Shown here piece by piece: positions 1-7,219 of a stretch of DNA of 64,000 bases. Both the position numbers and the translations under genes were made by a program. The notes under the pieces are model-generated. The model did no database searches. It worked only from the letters and a program-made list of their open reading frames with translations, and was not told the DNA's origin. The stretch spans positions 3,233,688 to 3,297,687 of the forward strand of contig NC_018178.1 of NCBI RefSeq assembly GCF_000279145.1, given 5' to 3'. Positions within the stretch are counted from its first letter, which is position 1, and every line of letters begins with the position of its first letter. This stretch comes from Melioribacter roseus P3M-2 (lineage in GTDB: Bacteria; Bacteroidota; Ignavibacteria; Ignavibacteriales; Melioribacteraceae).

Positions 1-166
1 TAACGACCGCCATTCCGGGAATGAATAGGTTAATAGTTGACGGAATATTTTTCATCCCGGGAAGTATCGAAGCCGCTTTCAATAATCCGGCGGCTTTTCC
101 ACCCACTTCTCCATTGCCTATTTTTAAGCAGGTATTATTGGAAAAGTATTTTGATGTCTTCTCCAT
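1..166 (-). CDS. PEP/pyruvate-binding domain protein, N-terminal fragment
   Basis: This is the first 55 codons of a leftward gene that runs off the window edge. The translation starts MEKTSKYFSNN and continues with IGNGEVGGKAAGLLKA, which resembles the opening of the ATP/pyruvate-phosphate-dikinase N-terminal domain (the GGKAxGL stretch). Such proteins transfer phosphate between ATP and pyruvate or PEP, or are larger fusions of unknown role; the fragment is too short to choose. The ATG at 164-166 has no clear ribosome-binding site and lies 6 nt downstream of a strong hairpin (173-195) that follows gdhA, so expression may depend on read-through past that hairpin. The family call is moderate and the specific enzyme is open. 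Confidence 0.6.
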   Translation of the reverse strand, partial: MEKTSKYFSNNTCLKIGNGEVGGKAAGLLKAASILPGMKNIPSTINLFIPGMAVV

Positions 167-172
167 ACAATA

Positions 173-195
173 AAAGCCGGGCATTACCCGGCTTT
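173..195 (-). terminator. Hairpin between gdhA and the next gene
   Basis: A perfect 9-bp stem (AAAGCCGGG / CCCGGCTTT) with a 5-nt loop is followed on the minus strand by a short T run. It looks like the intrinsic terminator of gdhA, but ends only 6 nt before the next start codon, so it may act as a partial terminator or attenuator. Confidence 0.7.
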
Positions 196-217
196 ATACA
201 ATTTAATTAATAGTCGA

Positions 218-1504
218 TTATACCCAACCTCTATCCTTGCAAGCCTGAGCCACTCGGTTAATTGCAATTACATACGCAGCGTCGCGCATATACAATTTTT
301 TGTTTCGGGCTAACTCGCTTACGGATAAATAAGCATTCGTCATTTTAGTGTCGAGTTTCGCCAATACTTCTTCTTTTTCCCAGTAATAATTCATATTAGA
401 CTGAACTTGTTCAAAATAGCTGCATGTGACGCCTCCGGCATTTGCCAGGAAGTCTGGAATGACGAAAATATTTCTTTCCTGAATTACCTTGTCGGCTTCG
501 ATAGTAGTGGGACCGTTTGCGCCTTCGGCAATAATTTTCACGCGTTTGCTTATCTTATTAACATTGTCGGCGTTGATTTGGTTTTCGAGCGCGGCTGGTA
601 TTAAAATATCAACGTCCTGCTCGATCCACGCATCGCCTTCGAGGATTTCATACCCGAGTTCTTTTGCCTTTGTTTTGTCGATACCGCCGAACTTATCGGT
701 AATACCGAGCAGCTCGTCCCGGTTAATTCCGTCCATTTTTCTGAATGTGTATGAACATTTATCCTGTTCGTCCCAGCTTGCCACTGCAATTACTTTTCCG
801 CCCAGTTGAGTGTATAATTCGATTGCATACTGAGCAACGTTGCCGAAGCCTTGCACAGAAGCCAGAGTTTCTTCGGGTTTTATATTCATTTCTTTCAATG
901 CTTCTCTCAGAGTAAAAATAACTCCGTATCCGGTAGCTTCTGTTCTGCCCAAAGAGCCTCCCATGCCTACGGGTTTACCCGTGATAAAGCCCGGATATTT
1001 ACCTCCGGTAATACTTTCATATTCATCGAGCATCCAGAGCATATGCTGCGCGTTAGTCATTACGTCCGGAGCCGGCACGTCATTTACAGGTCCTACGTTC
1101 TTAGCCATTTGACGCACCCATCCGCGGCAGATTTGTTCCTGTTCTTTCATACTCAGATGATGCGGGTCGCATATAACTCCTCCCTTGCCTCCGCCGAGAG
1201 GAATATTAACAACGGCGCATTTCCAGGTCATCCACATTGCCAACGCTCTTACCGTATCGACCGTTTCTTGCGGGTGAAATCGGATTCCGCCTTTCGAAGG
1301 TCCGCGTGCGTCATTATGCTGAACGCGAAAACCTCTGAAAATTTTTGTGGAACCGTCGTCCATTTTAACGGGAATACTGAAATGATATTCCCGGAGAGGA
1401 TTTCTTAATAATTCTCGAGTGGATTCGTCTAAATTGAGTAATTCAGCTACTCTGTCGAATTGAGCTTGTGCCATTTCAAAAGGATTAAACTCTTTGGATT
1501 TCAT
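218..1504 (-). CDS. gdhA: Glutamate dehydrogenase (Glu/Leu/Phe/Val family)
   Basis: Cytoplasmic amino-acid dehydrogenase, most likely interconverting glutamate with 2-oxoglutarate and ammonia using NAD(P). The 428-residue length is normal for the hexameric family. Visible motifs are the substrate region GPSKGGIRFHP (68-78), the glycine-rich loop IPLGGGKGGV (101-110) with catalytic Lys107, Asp147 in PAPDV, and the dinucleotide-binding GFGNVA (219-224) opening the Rossmann domain. The start is supported by GAGG 5 nt upstream of the ATG. A full promoter match lies about 65 nt upstream (1567-1598), so it appears to be transcribed alone and to end at the hairpin at 173-195. Substrate preference (Glu versus Leu/Val) cannot be read with certainty, but length and substrate loop fit glutamate best. 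Confidence 0.93.
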   Translation of the reverse strand: MKSKEFNPFEMAQAQFDRVAELLNLDESTRELLRNPLREYHFSIPVKMDDGSTKIFRGFRVQHNDARGPSKGGIRFHPQETVDTVRALAMWMTWKCAVVNIPLGGGKGGVICDPHHLSMKEQEQICRGWVRQMAKNVGPVNDVPAPDVMTNAQHMLWMLDEYESITGGKYPGFITGKPVGMGGSLGRTEATGYGVIFTLREALKEMNIKPEETLASVQGFGNVAQYAIELYTQLGGKVIAVASWDEQDKCSYTFRKMDGINRDELLGITDKFGGIDKTKAKELGYEILEGDAWIEQDVDILIPAALENQINADNVNKISKRVKIIAEGANGPTTIEADKVIQERNIFVIPDFLANAGGVTCSYFEQVQSNMNYYWEKEEVLAKLDTKMTNAYLSVSELARNKKLYMRDAAYVIAINRVAQACKDRGWV

Positions 1505-1895
1505 AAAAACCTCATTGTTTGAATATGTTCATACGGGGAAAATAATTTCCCTTTTTTCTTTTATACCAAAAATAGATACGCTTATATTGTTAAGCAAACA
1601 AAATCAGTTTCAGTCGTTCTTATTACCGAATGCCATTTTCTTAATAATTATTGACTTATAATTATTTAGGCATATTTAGTTAATATGCACGTTGTCTCTG
1701 CCTGTAATAATTAGTTCGTATACATAATTATTATTAAAAAATAAAAAAGTTATTTTTTTGCTTTTTTTTATGCACATCAGATATTTTTCCACTTAATTCC
1801 AATTATTTAAACTCATTCTATGATTTGGATATTTTAGATGCATCCGGTATTTTTATAGAAGTTATATCCTTAGGGTCACAATTTAGAGCTTCGCC
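1505..1895. other. Divergent intergenic region gdhA / prolyl oligopeptidase
   Basis: This 391-nt, strongly AT-rich gap separates two divergent genes. It holds the gdhA promoter (1567-1598). No convincing promoter was found for the rightward gene, no small gene with a ribosome-binding site was found, and the A/T runs around 1730-1770 show no clear hairpin. Confidence 0.6.
1567..1598 (-). promoter_or_regulatory. Bacteroidota-type promoter of gdhA
   Basis: On the minus strand TTTG (1595-1598) is separated by exactly 20 nt from TATTTTTG (1567-1574). This matches the -33 TTTG / -7 TAnnTTTG promoter known from Bacteroidota and points at gdhA, whose ATG is about 63 nt downstream. Confidence 0.7.
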
Positions 1896-4004
1896 ATGAA
1901 AACAAAATTATACTTACTAATCTTAGGAATATTTTGCGCCGCAACATATTTCGGTCAAAGCGCCAACTACCCGGAATCGAAGAAAATTGAACATAAGGAC
2001 ATTTATCACGGAACTATTGTCGAGGACCCTTATCGTTGGCTGGAAGAAACGAATGCCCCCGAGACAAAACAGTGGATAGAAGCTCAAAACGAATTTACTC
2101 AAAAATACCTGACAAAGATTCCATATAGAGAAAAGCTGCGCAGACGCTTGGAAAAATTATGGAATTATGAACGCTACTCTACGCCGTTTATGGTCGGCGC
2201 AAATTTAATTTATTCAAAAAACGACGGACTTCAGGAACAGAACGTATATTATATTCGGAAACCTGATTCAGAAGCCGAAGTGCTGTTGGATCCGAATAAG
2301 TTCTCGGACGATGGTTCGGTTTCGTTGACGGGACTCTATTTTTCAAAAGACCATACTTACATGAGTTTCGGTTTATCGAGAGGCGGTTCGGATTGGCGTG
2401 AATTTTACGTAATGGATCTGAAATCAAAGAAGATCATCGGCGATACAATCAGATGGGCTAAATTTACAGGCAATGCATGGTATAAAGACGGATTTTTTTA
2501 CTGCCGCTACGATAAACCTGAAAAAGGGACAGAACTGAAGAGTTCGAACGAATTTCAAAAGCTCTATTATCATAAAATAGGCACTCCGCAATCGCAGGAT
2601 TTATTCATCCTCAGCGATCCGAATCCGAAACGATTATTAGGCGCCGCCGTTACTGACGACGAAAATTTCCTTATTATCAACGTTTACGAAGGCTCTTCTT
2701 CGAACAATCTATTATGGTATAAAAATTTGGGAACTGACGGAAAATTAGTCAAACTGATAGACGAATTTAATGCGGAATATGAATTCCTCGACGCTATTGA
2801 CGGGCAATTTTATTTAGTTACAAATTTCAAGGCGCCAAATAAGAGAATCGTCAAAATAGATCCAAAGAACTTTAATGGGAATAATCCCGAAACAATCGTC
2901 CATGAAACAGACGAGCCGATAAAGCACGCCTCGATTTTAGGCGATAAGATATTTGTGGTTTATATGAAAGACGCAAGCGACGTTGTAAAAGTGTATGATA
3001 TAAAGGGAAAATTTTTGGAAATAATCGAATTGCCAGCTATCGGTTCCGTTAACGGTTTTAACGGCTCGAGGACAGATACGGTCGCTTATTTTACTTTTAC
3101 GTCTTTTACTTATCCGCCCACTATTTACAAAGTAAATACGAATTCACTTAAAAAAGAAATTTTTATAAAGTCAAATATAGATTTTAATCCCGATGATTTT
3201 ATAACAAAAAGGATCTTTTATAAAAGCAAAGACGGTACAAAAGTCCCGATGTTCGTAGTTCATAAAAAAGATTTGAATCTTGACGGCGGCAATCCGACAT
3301 TACTCTACGCCTACGGAGGTTTTAATATTCCGATGTTACCGTCATTTTCAGTGCCGAGACTGATACTGCTTGAAAACGGGTTCGTTTTCGCGATGGCATG
3401 TCTTCGGGGCGGCAGCGAGTACGGCGAAGAATGGCACAGAGCCGGAATGCTCGAAAAAAAGCAAAACGTATTTGACGATTTTATTGCCGCTGCGGAATGG
3501 CTCATTGAGAACAAATATACATCGCGTGAAAAACTTGCAATTCAGGGCGCTTCCAACGGAGGACTGTTAATAGGGGCCGTTATAAATCAAAGGCCGGATT
3601 TATTCAAGGTTGCAATACCGATGGTCGGCGTTATGGATATGCTGCGTTTTCACAAGTTTACAATCGGTTGGGCTTGGGTTTCCGAATACGGCTCAAGCGA
3701 CGATCCGGAGCAATTTAAATATCTGTTAAAATATTCTCCATTGCACAATATTAAAGAAGGGACAAAATATCCGGCTACGATAATCACAACCGCCGATCAC
3801 GACGATCGGGTATTCCCAGCCCATTCATTCAAATACGCGGCTGCGCTGCAAAACGCCAATTCCGGGAATAATCCCATTTTAATCAGAATAGAAACAAAAG
3901 TAGGGCACGGCGCAGGCACAAGCGTTTCCAAATCGATTGACCTCTATACGGATTTGTGGTCGTTTGTATTTTATAATCTGAATGTAACGCCGATTTACAA
4001 ATAA
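1896..4004 (+). CDS. Prolyl oligopeptidase (S9A), exported
   Basis: Serine peptidase that cleaves short peptides after proline. The 702 residues begin with a signal peptide (about 1-22, ending near YFGQS), so it probably acts in the periplasm. A beta-propeller region (about 60-420) that restricts substrate size is followed by the alpha/beta-hydrolase domain (about 460-700). The catalytic triad is readable: Ser553 in QGASNGG, Asp636 in ADHDDRVF with the substrate-binding Arg638, and His671 in VGHGAGTS. Length and motif spacing are normal for the family. No clear Shine-Dalgarno precedes the ATG, but the signal peptide starts there and no better start is seen. It is followed closely by the damaged PGPGW gene. 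Family call is firm; physiological substrate unknown. Confidence 0.93.
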   Translation: MKTKLYLLILGIFCAATYFGQSANYPESKKIEHKDIYHGTIVEDPYRWLEETNAPETKQWIEAQNEFTQKYLTKIPYREKLRRRLEKLWNYERYSTPFMVGANLIYSKNDGLQEQNVYYIRKPDSEAEVLLDPNKFSDDGSVSLTGLYFSKDHTYMSFGLSRGGSDWREFYVMDLKSKKIIGDTIRWAKFTGNAWYKDGFFYCRYDKPEKGTELKSSNEFQKLYYHKIGTPQSQDLFILSDPNPKRLLGAAVTDDENFLIINVYEGSSSNNLLWYKNLGTDGKLVKLIDEFNAEYEFLDAIDGQFYLVTNFKAPNKRIVKIDPKNFNGNNPETIVHETDEPIKHASILGDKIFVVYMKDASDVVKVYDIKGKFLEIIELPAIGSVNGFNGSRTDTVAYFTFTSFTYPPTIYKVNTNSLKKEIFIKSNIDFNPDDFITKRIFYKSKDGTKVPMFVVHKKDLNLDGGNPTLLYAYGGFNIPMLPSFSVPRLILLENGFVFAMACLRGGSEYGEEWHRAGMLEKKQNVFDDFIAAAEWLIENKYTSREKLAIQGASNGGLLIGAVINQRPDLFKVAIPMVGVMDMLRFHKFTIGWAWVSEYGSSDDPEQFKYLLKYSPLHNIKEGTKYPATIITTADHDDRVFPAHSFKYAAALQNANSGNNPILIRIETKVGHGAGTSVSKSIDLYTDLWSFVFYNLNVTPIYK

Positions 4005-4017
4005 ACTAATACAGACT

Positions 4018-4187
4018 ATGAATAAGAAAAAACTAAAAAAATAATAATTAGCGTGGCGGGCGGAACATTATTGATAATCGGGATTATAATGATTATTGTT
4101 CCGGGTCCTGCTTATTTAATAATTCCAGCCGGTTTGAGTATATTGGGCACGGAATATTTATGGGCTAGAGAACTAAACAAAAAATAA
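4018..4187 (+). pseudogene. PGPGW-type small membrane protein, frameshifted at an A-run
   Basis: An ATG at 4018 reads MNKKKLKK and then stops at 4042. Adding one A to the seven-A run at 4035-4041 restores a continuous 56-codon frame ending at 4187: a lysine-rich start, then a hydrophobic hairpin containing IIVPGPAYLIIPAGLSILG and ending TEYLWARELNKK. That is the signature of small PGPGW-family inner-membrane proteins (two membrane segments joined by a PGP turn, then an acidic/aromatic tail). Possible explanations are a real inactivating deletion, a base-calling error in the homopolymer, or slippage on the A-run that rescues expression. A GTG at 4053 could also start a short form, but without a ribosome-binding site. 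Function of the family is unknown to me. Confidence 0.65.
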
Positions 4188-4228
4188 AAATAAAATCGGT
4201 AAATTTTTCAATAAGAATAGGAAGTAAA

Positions 4229-4651
4229 TTGGAACTGAGCCTTATCGACAGAAGCAACTATTTGAAGGGAATATTAATTCTTATCGGTAAAGATAAAAAA
4301 CTTAGTATCAAAGAAAAAAACATGTTTAAATCTCTGGGCAAAGCTCTCGGATTCGGTGAAGAATTTTGCGAAGAGGTAATGGAAGATTTATTGGAGAATG
4401 AATATCTAATTGAAGAACCTCCTCGCTTTGAAAAGAAAGAGATAGCCAAGCTTTTTTTTAAGGACGGACTAAAACTCGCTTTATCAGACGGAGACATTCA
4501 TCTCTACGAATTAAACTGGCTGAATCTCGTTGCAGAAAAAAATGAACTCGATAAGGAATGGCGCCTGTATACATATAACAATTTCAAAGAATATTATAAC
4601 GGTTTTGACGGCAATTTTGAAATCGAGAAGATTCTGTCTCATCAGACATAA
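4229..4651 (+). CDS. TerB-like helical protein
   Basis: A 140-residue soluble protein starting at TTG (4229), chosen because AGGAAG lies about 5 nt upstream and no in-frame ATG is nearby. There is no signal peptide or membrane segment. It is helical and acidic; the stretch FFKDGLKLALSDGDIHLYELNWL (about 79-101, in pieces) resembles the DG-E pattern of TerB-type domains, first known from tellurite-resistance clusters and found in many proteins of unknown role. It lies 41 nt after the broken PGPGW gene on the same strand and its last 10 nt overlap the convergent DUF1801 gene. The TerB link is a fold-level resemblance only; no ter genes are nearby. Confidence 0.6.
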   Translation: MELSLIDRSNYLKGILILIGKDKKLSIKEKNMFKSLGKALGFGEEFCEEVMEDLLENEYLIEEPPRFEKKEIAKLFFKDGLKLALSDGDIHLYELNWLNLVAEKNELDKEWRLYTYNNFKEYYNGFDGNFEIEKILSHQT

Positions 4652-5049
4652 TGTTCCGTTAGTCTGAGAGCCCGCTTTAATACTTTCTTAAGAATATTCA
4701 GATTGACATCGGATAGATTTTTTATATAAAGACACGATTTGCCGTTTTTATATTTTCCCAGTCCCTCAAGTTTTTTTTCTTCAATGCACGGCATTAAGTA
4801 CACGGCAATATTTTGTTTCCTCGGAGAAAATCCGATTCTGAACCAATCGCCCTCTCTACCGGTTTTGTAGACATAATGATACTTACCGAAGCCTACTATA
4901 GAATCTCCCCACATAACAGGTTTGTCGCCGCTTAATTCTTCCATTAACTTAGCAAGTTCTCTGCAATCATTTTTCTTGTTTTCGTCGGTTATTGAATTCA
5001 AAAATTCTTTGACGCTCTTTTTATTCGGTTTAGTTTTTAATTCGCTCAT
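4642..5049 (-). CDS. DUF1801 domain protein
   Basis: A 135-residue cytoplasmic protein with the hallmarks of the DUF1801 (YdhG-like) family: an N-terminal helix with ENKKNDCRELAKLMEELSG, the MWGDSIVGFGKYHYVY core (about 46-61), GDWFRIGFSPRKQNIAVYLMP (in pieces, about 67-88) and a C-terminal LGKYKNGKSCLYIKNLSDV. The family is widespread but its biochemical function is not established. The ATG is preceded by a weak GGGG-like site in the short leader. It overlaps the convergent TerB-like gene by 10 nt. The following 5050-5417 region has no intact gene. Confidence 0.88.
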   Translation of the reverse strand: MSELKTKPNKKSVKEFLNSITDENKKNDCRELAKLMEELSGDKPVMWGDSIVGFGKYHYVYKTGREGDWFRIGFSPRKQNIAVYLMPCIEEKKLEGLGKYKNGKSCLYIKNLSDVNLNILKKVLKRALRLTEHYV

Positions 5050-5417
5050 AAAAACCCCTATAAAATTTAGACCGGCTGTAATATACTAAAATCAAGATGA
5101 CTTTTATAACAATCAAATATCTTCAAAAGACGACCATTTTATGCTCAAATCGACAAACCACTTATCAACTCCTTATTTTAAGGTAATTCGAGAAGATAGC
5201 TGTTTTCAAAAATTCATCGTCGAAGAAGAGAATATTTTACAGACGGCAAATATTAGAACGTTGCTACGGTTCTAACGCTTCGATAATGCTTTAATAGAGC
5301 CAGCCTTCATAAACCTCGCTACTTTGCGGAGATGGAGGGATGCTACGCAGAACCCTCGGTGGCGCTAATTTGCTTAATTAAATTCTTAAAAACTTTGATT
5401 ATGCTGCAACTCTGGAA
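5050..5417. other. Gene-poor region with tRNA-Ser fragment
   Basis: No intact gene was recognised in these 368 nt. A 44-codon reading frame at 5141-5275 (+) reads MLKSTNHLSTPYFKVIRED and onward in a protein-like way, but has no ribosome-binding site and no family I recognise; it may be a remnant. The 3' part of a tRNA-Ser gene is repeated at 5321-5365. The region continues into the broken GIY-YIG gene, so this segment looks like decayed accessory DNA. Confidence 0.5.
5321..5365 (-). repeat. Partial duplicate of the tRNA-Ser(CGA) 3' end
   Basis: Positions 5321-5365 repeat 5681-5719, the 3' end of the tRNA-Ser(CGA) gene plus 6 nt beyond it. The flanks ACTTTGCGGAGA and AACCCTCGGTGGCGC are identical; there is one substitution (T for G) and the T-loop bases TCG are replaced by a 9-nt block (GCTACGCAG). 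The starts are exactly 360 nt apart. Because the T-loop is destroyed and the 5' part absent, it cannot be a working tRNA. Such 3'-end copies are typical att-site scars of integrated elements, though local duplication is equally possible. Confidence 0.75.
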
Positions 5418-5662
5418 TTAGTGTATTATACTCTCTTTCTCAAGCCATTCACATCCTTCTTTGCTCTTAAAGAAAAGTTCGCGTCTGTAGGCTTCGCTTC
5501 TGCTATCGAATGTTTCGTAGTAAATAATTTTTAATGGCCGGCGTGATTTCGTGGAACGTACCTTATCGGCATTGTGAGTTTACAGTCGCTCTCTAAATTT
5601 GAAATGCTTCCGTAATAGTAACGGCGGTTTTTAAGGCTTTGAAGTACGTATCTAAAATACAT
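5418..5662 (-). pseudogene. GIY-YIG nuclease family protein, frameshift and stop
   Basis: Starting from ATG at 5660-5662 the minus strand reads MYFRYVLQSLKNRRYYYGSI then SNL, the opening of a small GIY-YIG domain. After SNLE the reading must change frame to continue as ERL-stop-THNADKVRSTKSRRPLK, then KIIYYETFDSRSEAYRREL and FFKSKEGCEWLEKES to a stop at 5418-5420. The joined product would be about 81 residues, the normal size of these stand-alone domains. One frameshift and one in-frame TAA (where a lysine codon is expected after RL) inactivate it. It lies about 20 nt downstream of the tRNA-Ser(CGA) gene on the same strand, between the real tRNA end and its partial copy. The family is related to the UvrC nuclease domain; its cellular role is unclear. 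Confidence 0.8.
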
Positions 5663-5686
5663 ACTTTAATTTCCGTTTTTACTTTG

Positions 5687-5774
5687 CGGAGAGGGAGGGA
5701 TTCGAACCCTCGGTGGCGCAAAGCACCACAACGGTTTTCGAGACCGCCCCGTTCAACCACTCCGGCACCTCTCC
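5687..5774 (-). tRNA. tRNA-Ser (anticodon CGA)
   Basis: The minus strand folds as a class II tRNA: acceptor GGAGAGG pairs with CCTCTCC, discriminator G, anticodon arm GCGGT-CTCGAAA-ACCGT giving CGA, a long variable arm (TGTGGTGCTTTGCGCCACC region) and the TTCGAATC T-loop. The 3' CCA is not encoded (CAA follows the discriminator). A partial copy of its 3' end lies 360 nt to the left. Confidence 0.95.
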
Positions 5775-5880
5775 ACATTTCATCAAAAACATCACTCTTC
5801 TAATGAACAACCCAATAATTTAGGCTGTAAAGATAATAAAAAATTTGTAATGGTATATAGTGATAATTTGAAAAAATTAA

Positions 5881-5888
5881 TATATTTG
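5881..5888 (+). promoter_or_regulatory. -7 element of tRNA-Ser(GGA)
   Basis: TATATTTG fits the Bacteroidota -7 consensus TAnnTTTG and lies 28 nt before the mature tRNA 5' end. A TTTG at the ideal 20-nt distance is absent, so this is a partial match. Confidence 0.45.
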
Positions 5889-5915
5889 TGACTCGATTAT
5901 AGCAAATATTGAAAC

Positions 5916-6002
5916 GGAAAGGTGCAGGAGTGGTTGAACTGGCACGCCTGGAGAGCGTGTAACCGCTTACGCGGTTCGTGGGTTCGAATCCCACCCTTTC
6001 CG
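5916..6002 (+). tRNA. tRNA-Ser (anticodon GGA)
   Basis: Class II tRNA with acceptor GGAAAGG / CCTTTCC, discriminator G, anticodon arm CACGC-CTGGAGA-GCGTG giving GGA, variable arm TAACCGCTTACGCGGTTC and T-arm GTGGGTTCGAATCCCAC. CCA is not encoded. It diverges from tRNA-Ser(CGA), 141 nt away, and is followed within about 20 nt by a protein gene on the same strand. Confidence 0.95.
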
Positions 6003-6022
6003 CTCATTTTCAAGAACAGTTA

Positions 6023-6448
6023 GTGCTTATATTAGTATATATAATACAAATAATTCTTCCTCTTTTTCAATCCGATTCTGAAAATTGGGTACCTGTTGAA
6101 AATTACAGGGAAGGTAAATTATACGTAGACGCATCCTCGCTTAAAAAATTCGACGACGACTATTATGTATGGGTACTGGAAGAACACGACCCTCCGGTCA
6201 AAATCGAATCGATCGACAAAAAAATCTACAAAACCAAGACTTACTTTGTAATCAACAAACCTTCAAAACGTTACAGTATTATTCAGATTATTTTCTACGA
6301 TATTAACAACAATGTATTAAAGAGTTATTCTTACAATATTTCCGAACAAGTAAAGTATACCTCCCCTATATTGGAGGGGTCAAAAATAGAATCGGTTATG
6401 ATACAATGCATAATGTTAACCGATGTCAGAAAACCGACGAACAATTAA
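6023..6448 (+). CDS. Small exported protein, surface-adhesin-E-like
   Basis: About 141 residues from a GTG at 6023. The reading frame extends back into tRNA-Ser(GGA), so a start inside the tRNA is rejected; GTG 6023 places a hydrophobic segment (LILVYIIQIILPLF) at the N-terminus that fits a signal peptide, although the ribosome-binding site is weak. The rest (NWVPVENYREGKLYVDASSL, then YYVWVLEEHDPP and a YFVINKPSKRYSIIQIIFYD stretch) resembles the Adhesin_E-like beta-rich domain seen in many small periplasmic proteins. With only 20 nt between tRNA and start, it is probably transcribed with the tRNA. Its end overlaps the convergent mtgA by 23 nt. Family link moderate, function unknown. Confidence 0.6.
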   Translation: MLILVYIIQIILPLFQSDSENWVPVENYREGKLYVDASSLKKFDDDYYVWVLEEHDPPVKIESIDKKIYKTKTYFVINKPSKRYSIIQIIFYDINNNVLKSYSYNISEQVKYTSPILEGSKIESVMIQCIMLTDVRKPTNN

Positions 6449-7139
6449 CTTTTCTTTTTATAAATTCCAGACCGCCCAGTAAATTCATTTGTCTGATTAT
6501 TTCCCCCTGCCTTCTGATCAGATAAGGGGTTGCTCTAGAAGGATTTCTCTTTTTAGGGCTAGGCAAAGTCGCCGCAAGAAGAGCCGATTGCTTAGCATTA
6601 AGCTTCTTAGGGTTTAAACGGAAATATCTCGAAGCAGCCGCTTTGACGCCATAAATCCTGTCCCCCAGTTCGGCGCTGTTCAAATAAACTTCCAGAATTC
6701 GTTCCTTACTCCATAGCAATTCGATTAGTATTGTATAATAGACTTCCATCCCTTTTCTTATCAAGCTTTTACTTCGCCATAAAAATAAATTTTTCGCTAC
6801 TTGCATTGTAATTGTGCTTGCTCCGCGTGCGATTTTCCGTTTTTTATTTTCCTTTATTGCTTTTTGAATCTGAGCGATATCAAAACCCCAATGGTCGAAA
6901 AACCGTTGATCCTCGGAGGCTACCACGCTTAATTGCATATATCTGGATATATTACACAGACTTACCGGCGAATAGTTTTCCGAATAATTGGTCTTGAAAA
7001 ATGAGCCGAGCCCTAAATCATAATTTATAAAAGCTGTCGAAGCAGGATTAATAAATCTGAAGAATAATATTATCAACAGATTCAGAGCTGTAAATAGCCC
7101 TATTAATTTGAGCATAAACTTGATAATTTTCATAAACAT
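6426..7139 (-). CDS. mtgA: Monofunctional peptidoglycan glycosyltransferase
   Basis: Polymerises lipid II into glycan strands without cross-linking them. The 237-residue length is normal for the monofunctional class: one N-terminal membrane anchor (about 8-30) followed by a single GT51 domain. Catalytic Glu76 lies in SEDQRFFDHWG; RGASTITMQVAKNLFL (105-120) is the second conserved block and the ILEVYLN block carries Glu150. No transpeptidase domain follows. Two in-frame ATGs (residues 1 and 3) are possible starts. The gene diverges from ferritin, with a palindrome in the shared leader, and overlaps the convergent adhesin-like gene by 23 nt. Another GT51 enzyme, PBP1A, is encoded at 29731-32007. 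Confidence 0.92.
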   Translation of the reverse strand: MFMKIIKFMLKLIGLFTALNLLIILFFRFINPASTAFINYDLGLGSFFKTNYSENYSPVSLCNISRYMQLSVVASEDQRFFDHWGFDIAQIQKAIKENKKRKIARGASTITMQVAKNLFLWRSKSLIRKGMEVYYTILIELLWSKERILEVYLNSAELGDRIYGVKAAASRYFRLNPKKLNAKQSALLAATLPSPKKRNPSRATPYLIRRQGEIIRQMNLLGGLEFIKRKVNCSSVF

Positions 7140-7151
7140 TCCGTAAAAATG

Positions 7152-7165
7152 AACTAAATTTAGTT
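7152..7165. promoter_or_regulatory. 14-bp palindrome in mtgA/ferritin leader
   Basis: AACTAAATTTAGTT is a perfect inverted repeat that abuts the predicted ferritin -7 element (7165-7172). Its position suits an operator for the ferritin gene, possibly for an iron regulator, but no matching regulator is encoded nearby. Confidence 0.4.
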
Positions 7166-7172
7166 AAATTTG
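7165..7172 (+). promoter_or_regulatory. -7 element of ferritin gene
   Basis: TAAATTTG matches the TAnnTTTG consensus and lies 48 nt before the ferritin ATG. No TTTG box is seen at the usual distance; the palindrome at 7152-7165 takes up the upstream side. Confidence 0.45.
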
Positions 7173-7219
7173 TTATTAGGATAAAATTTCCTTTATAAAA
7201 TAAAAATGAGAGGTAAAAG

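Noticed and set aside
851-1408. 185-codon frame opposite gdhA
   Set aside because: It is antisense to a firmly identified gene and has no family features; such frames arise from codon bias.
5141-5275. 44-codon frame MLKSTNHLS...
   Set aside because: Protein-like in look, but without ribosome-binding site or relatives I can name; mentioned only as a possible remnant.
5593-5778. 61-codon leftward frame across tRNA-Ser(CGA)
   Set aside because: It reads through the whole tRNA gene and into the broken GIY-YIG gene; the protein is only a translation of RNA and pseudogene sequence.
5800-5994. 64-codon leftward frame across tRNA-Ser(GGA)
   Set aside because: Its start (MGFEPTNR and so on) is the well-known artefact of translating a tRNA antisense; no ribosome-binding site.
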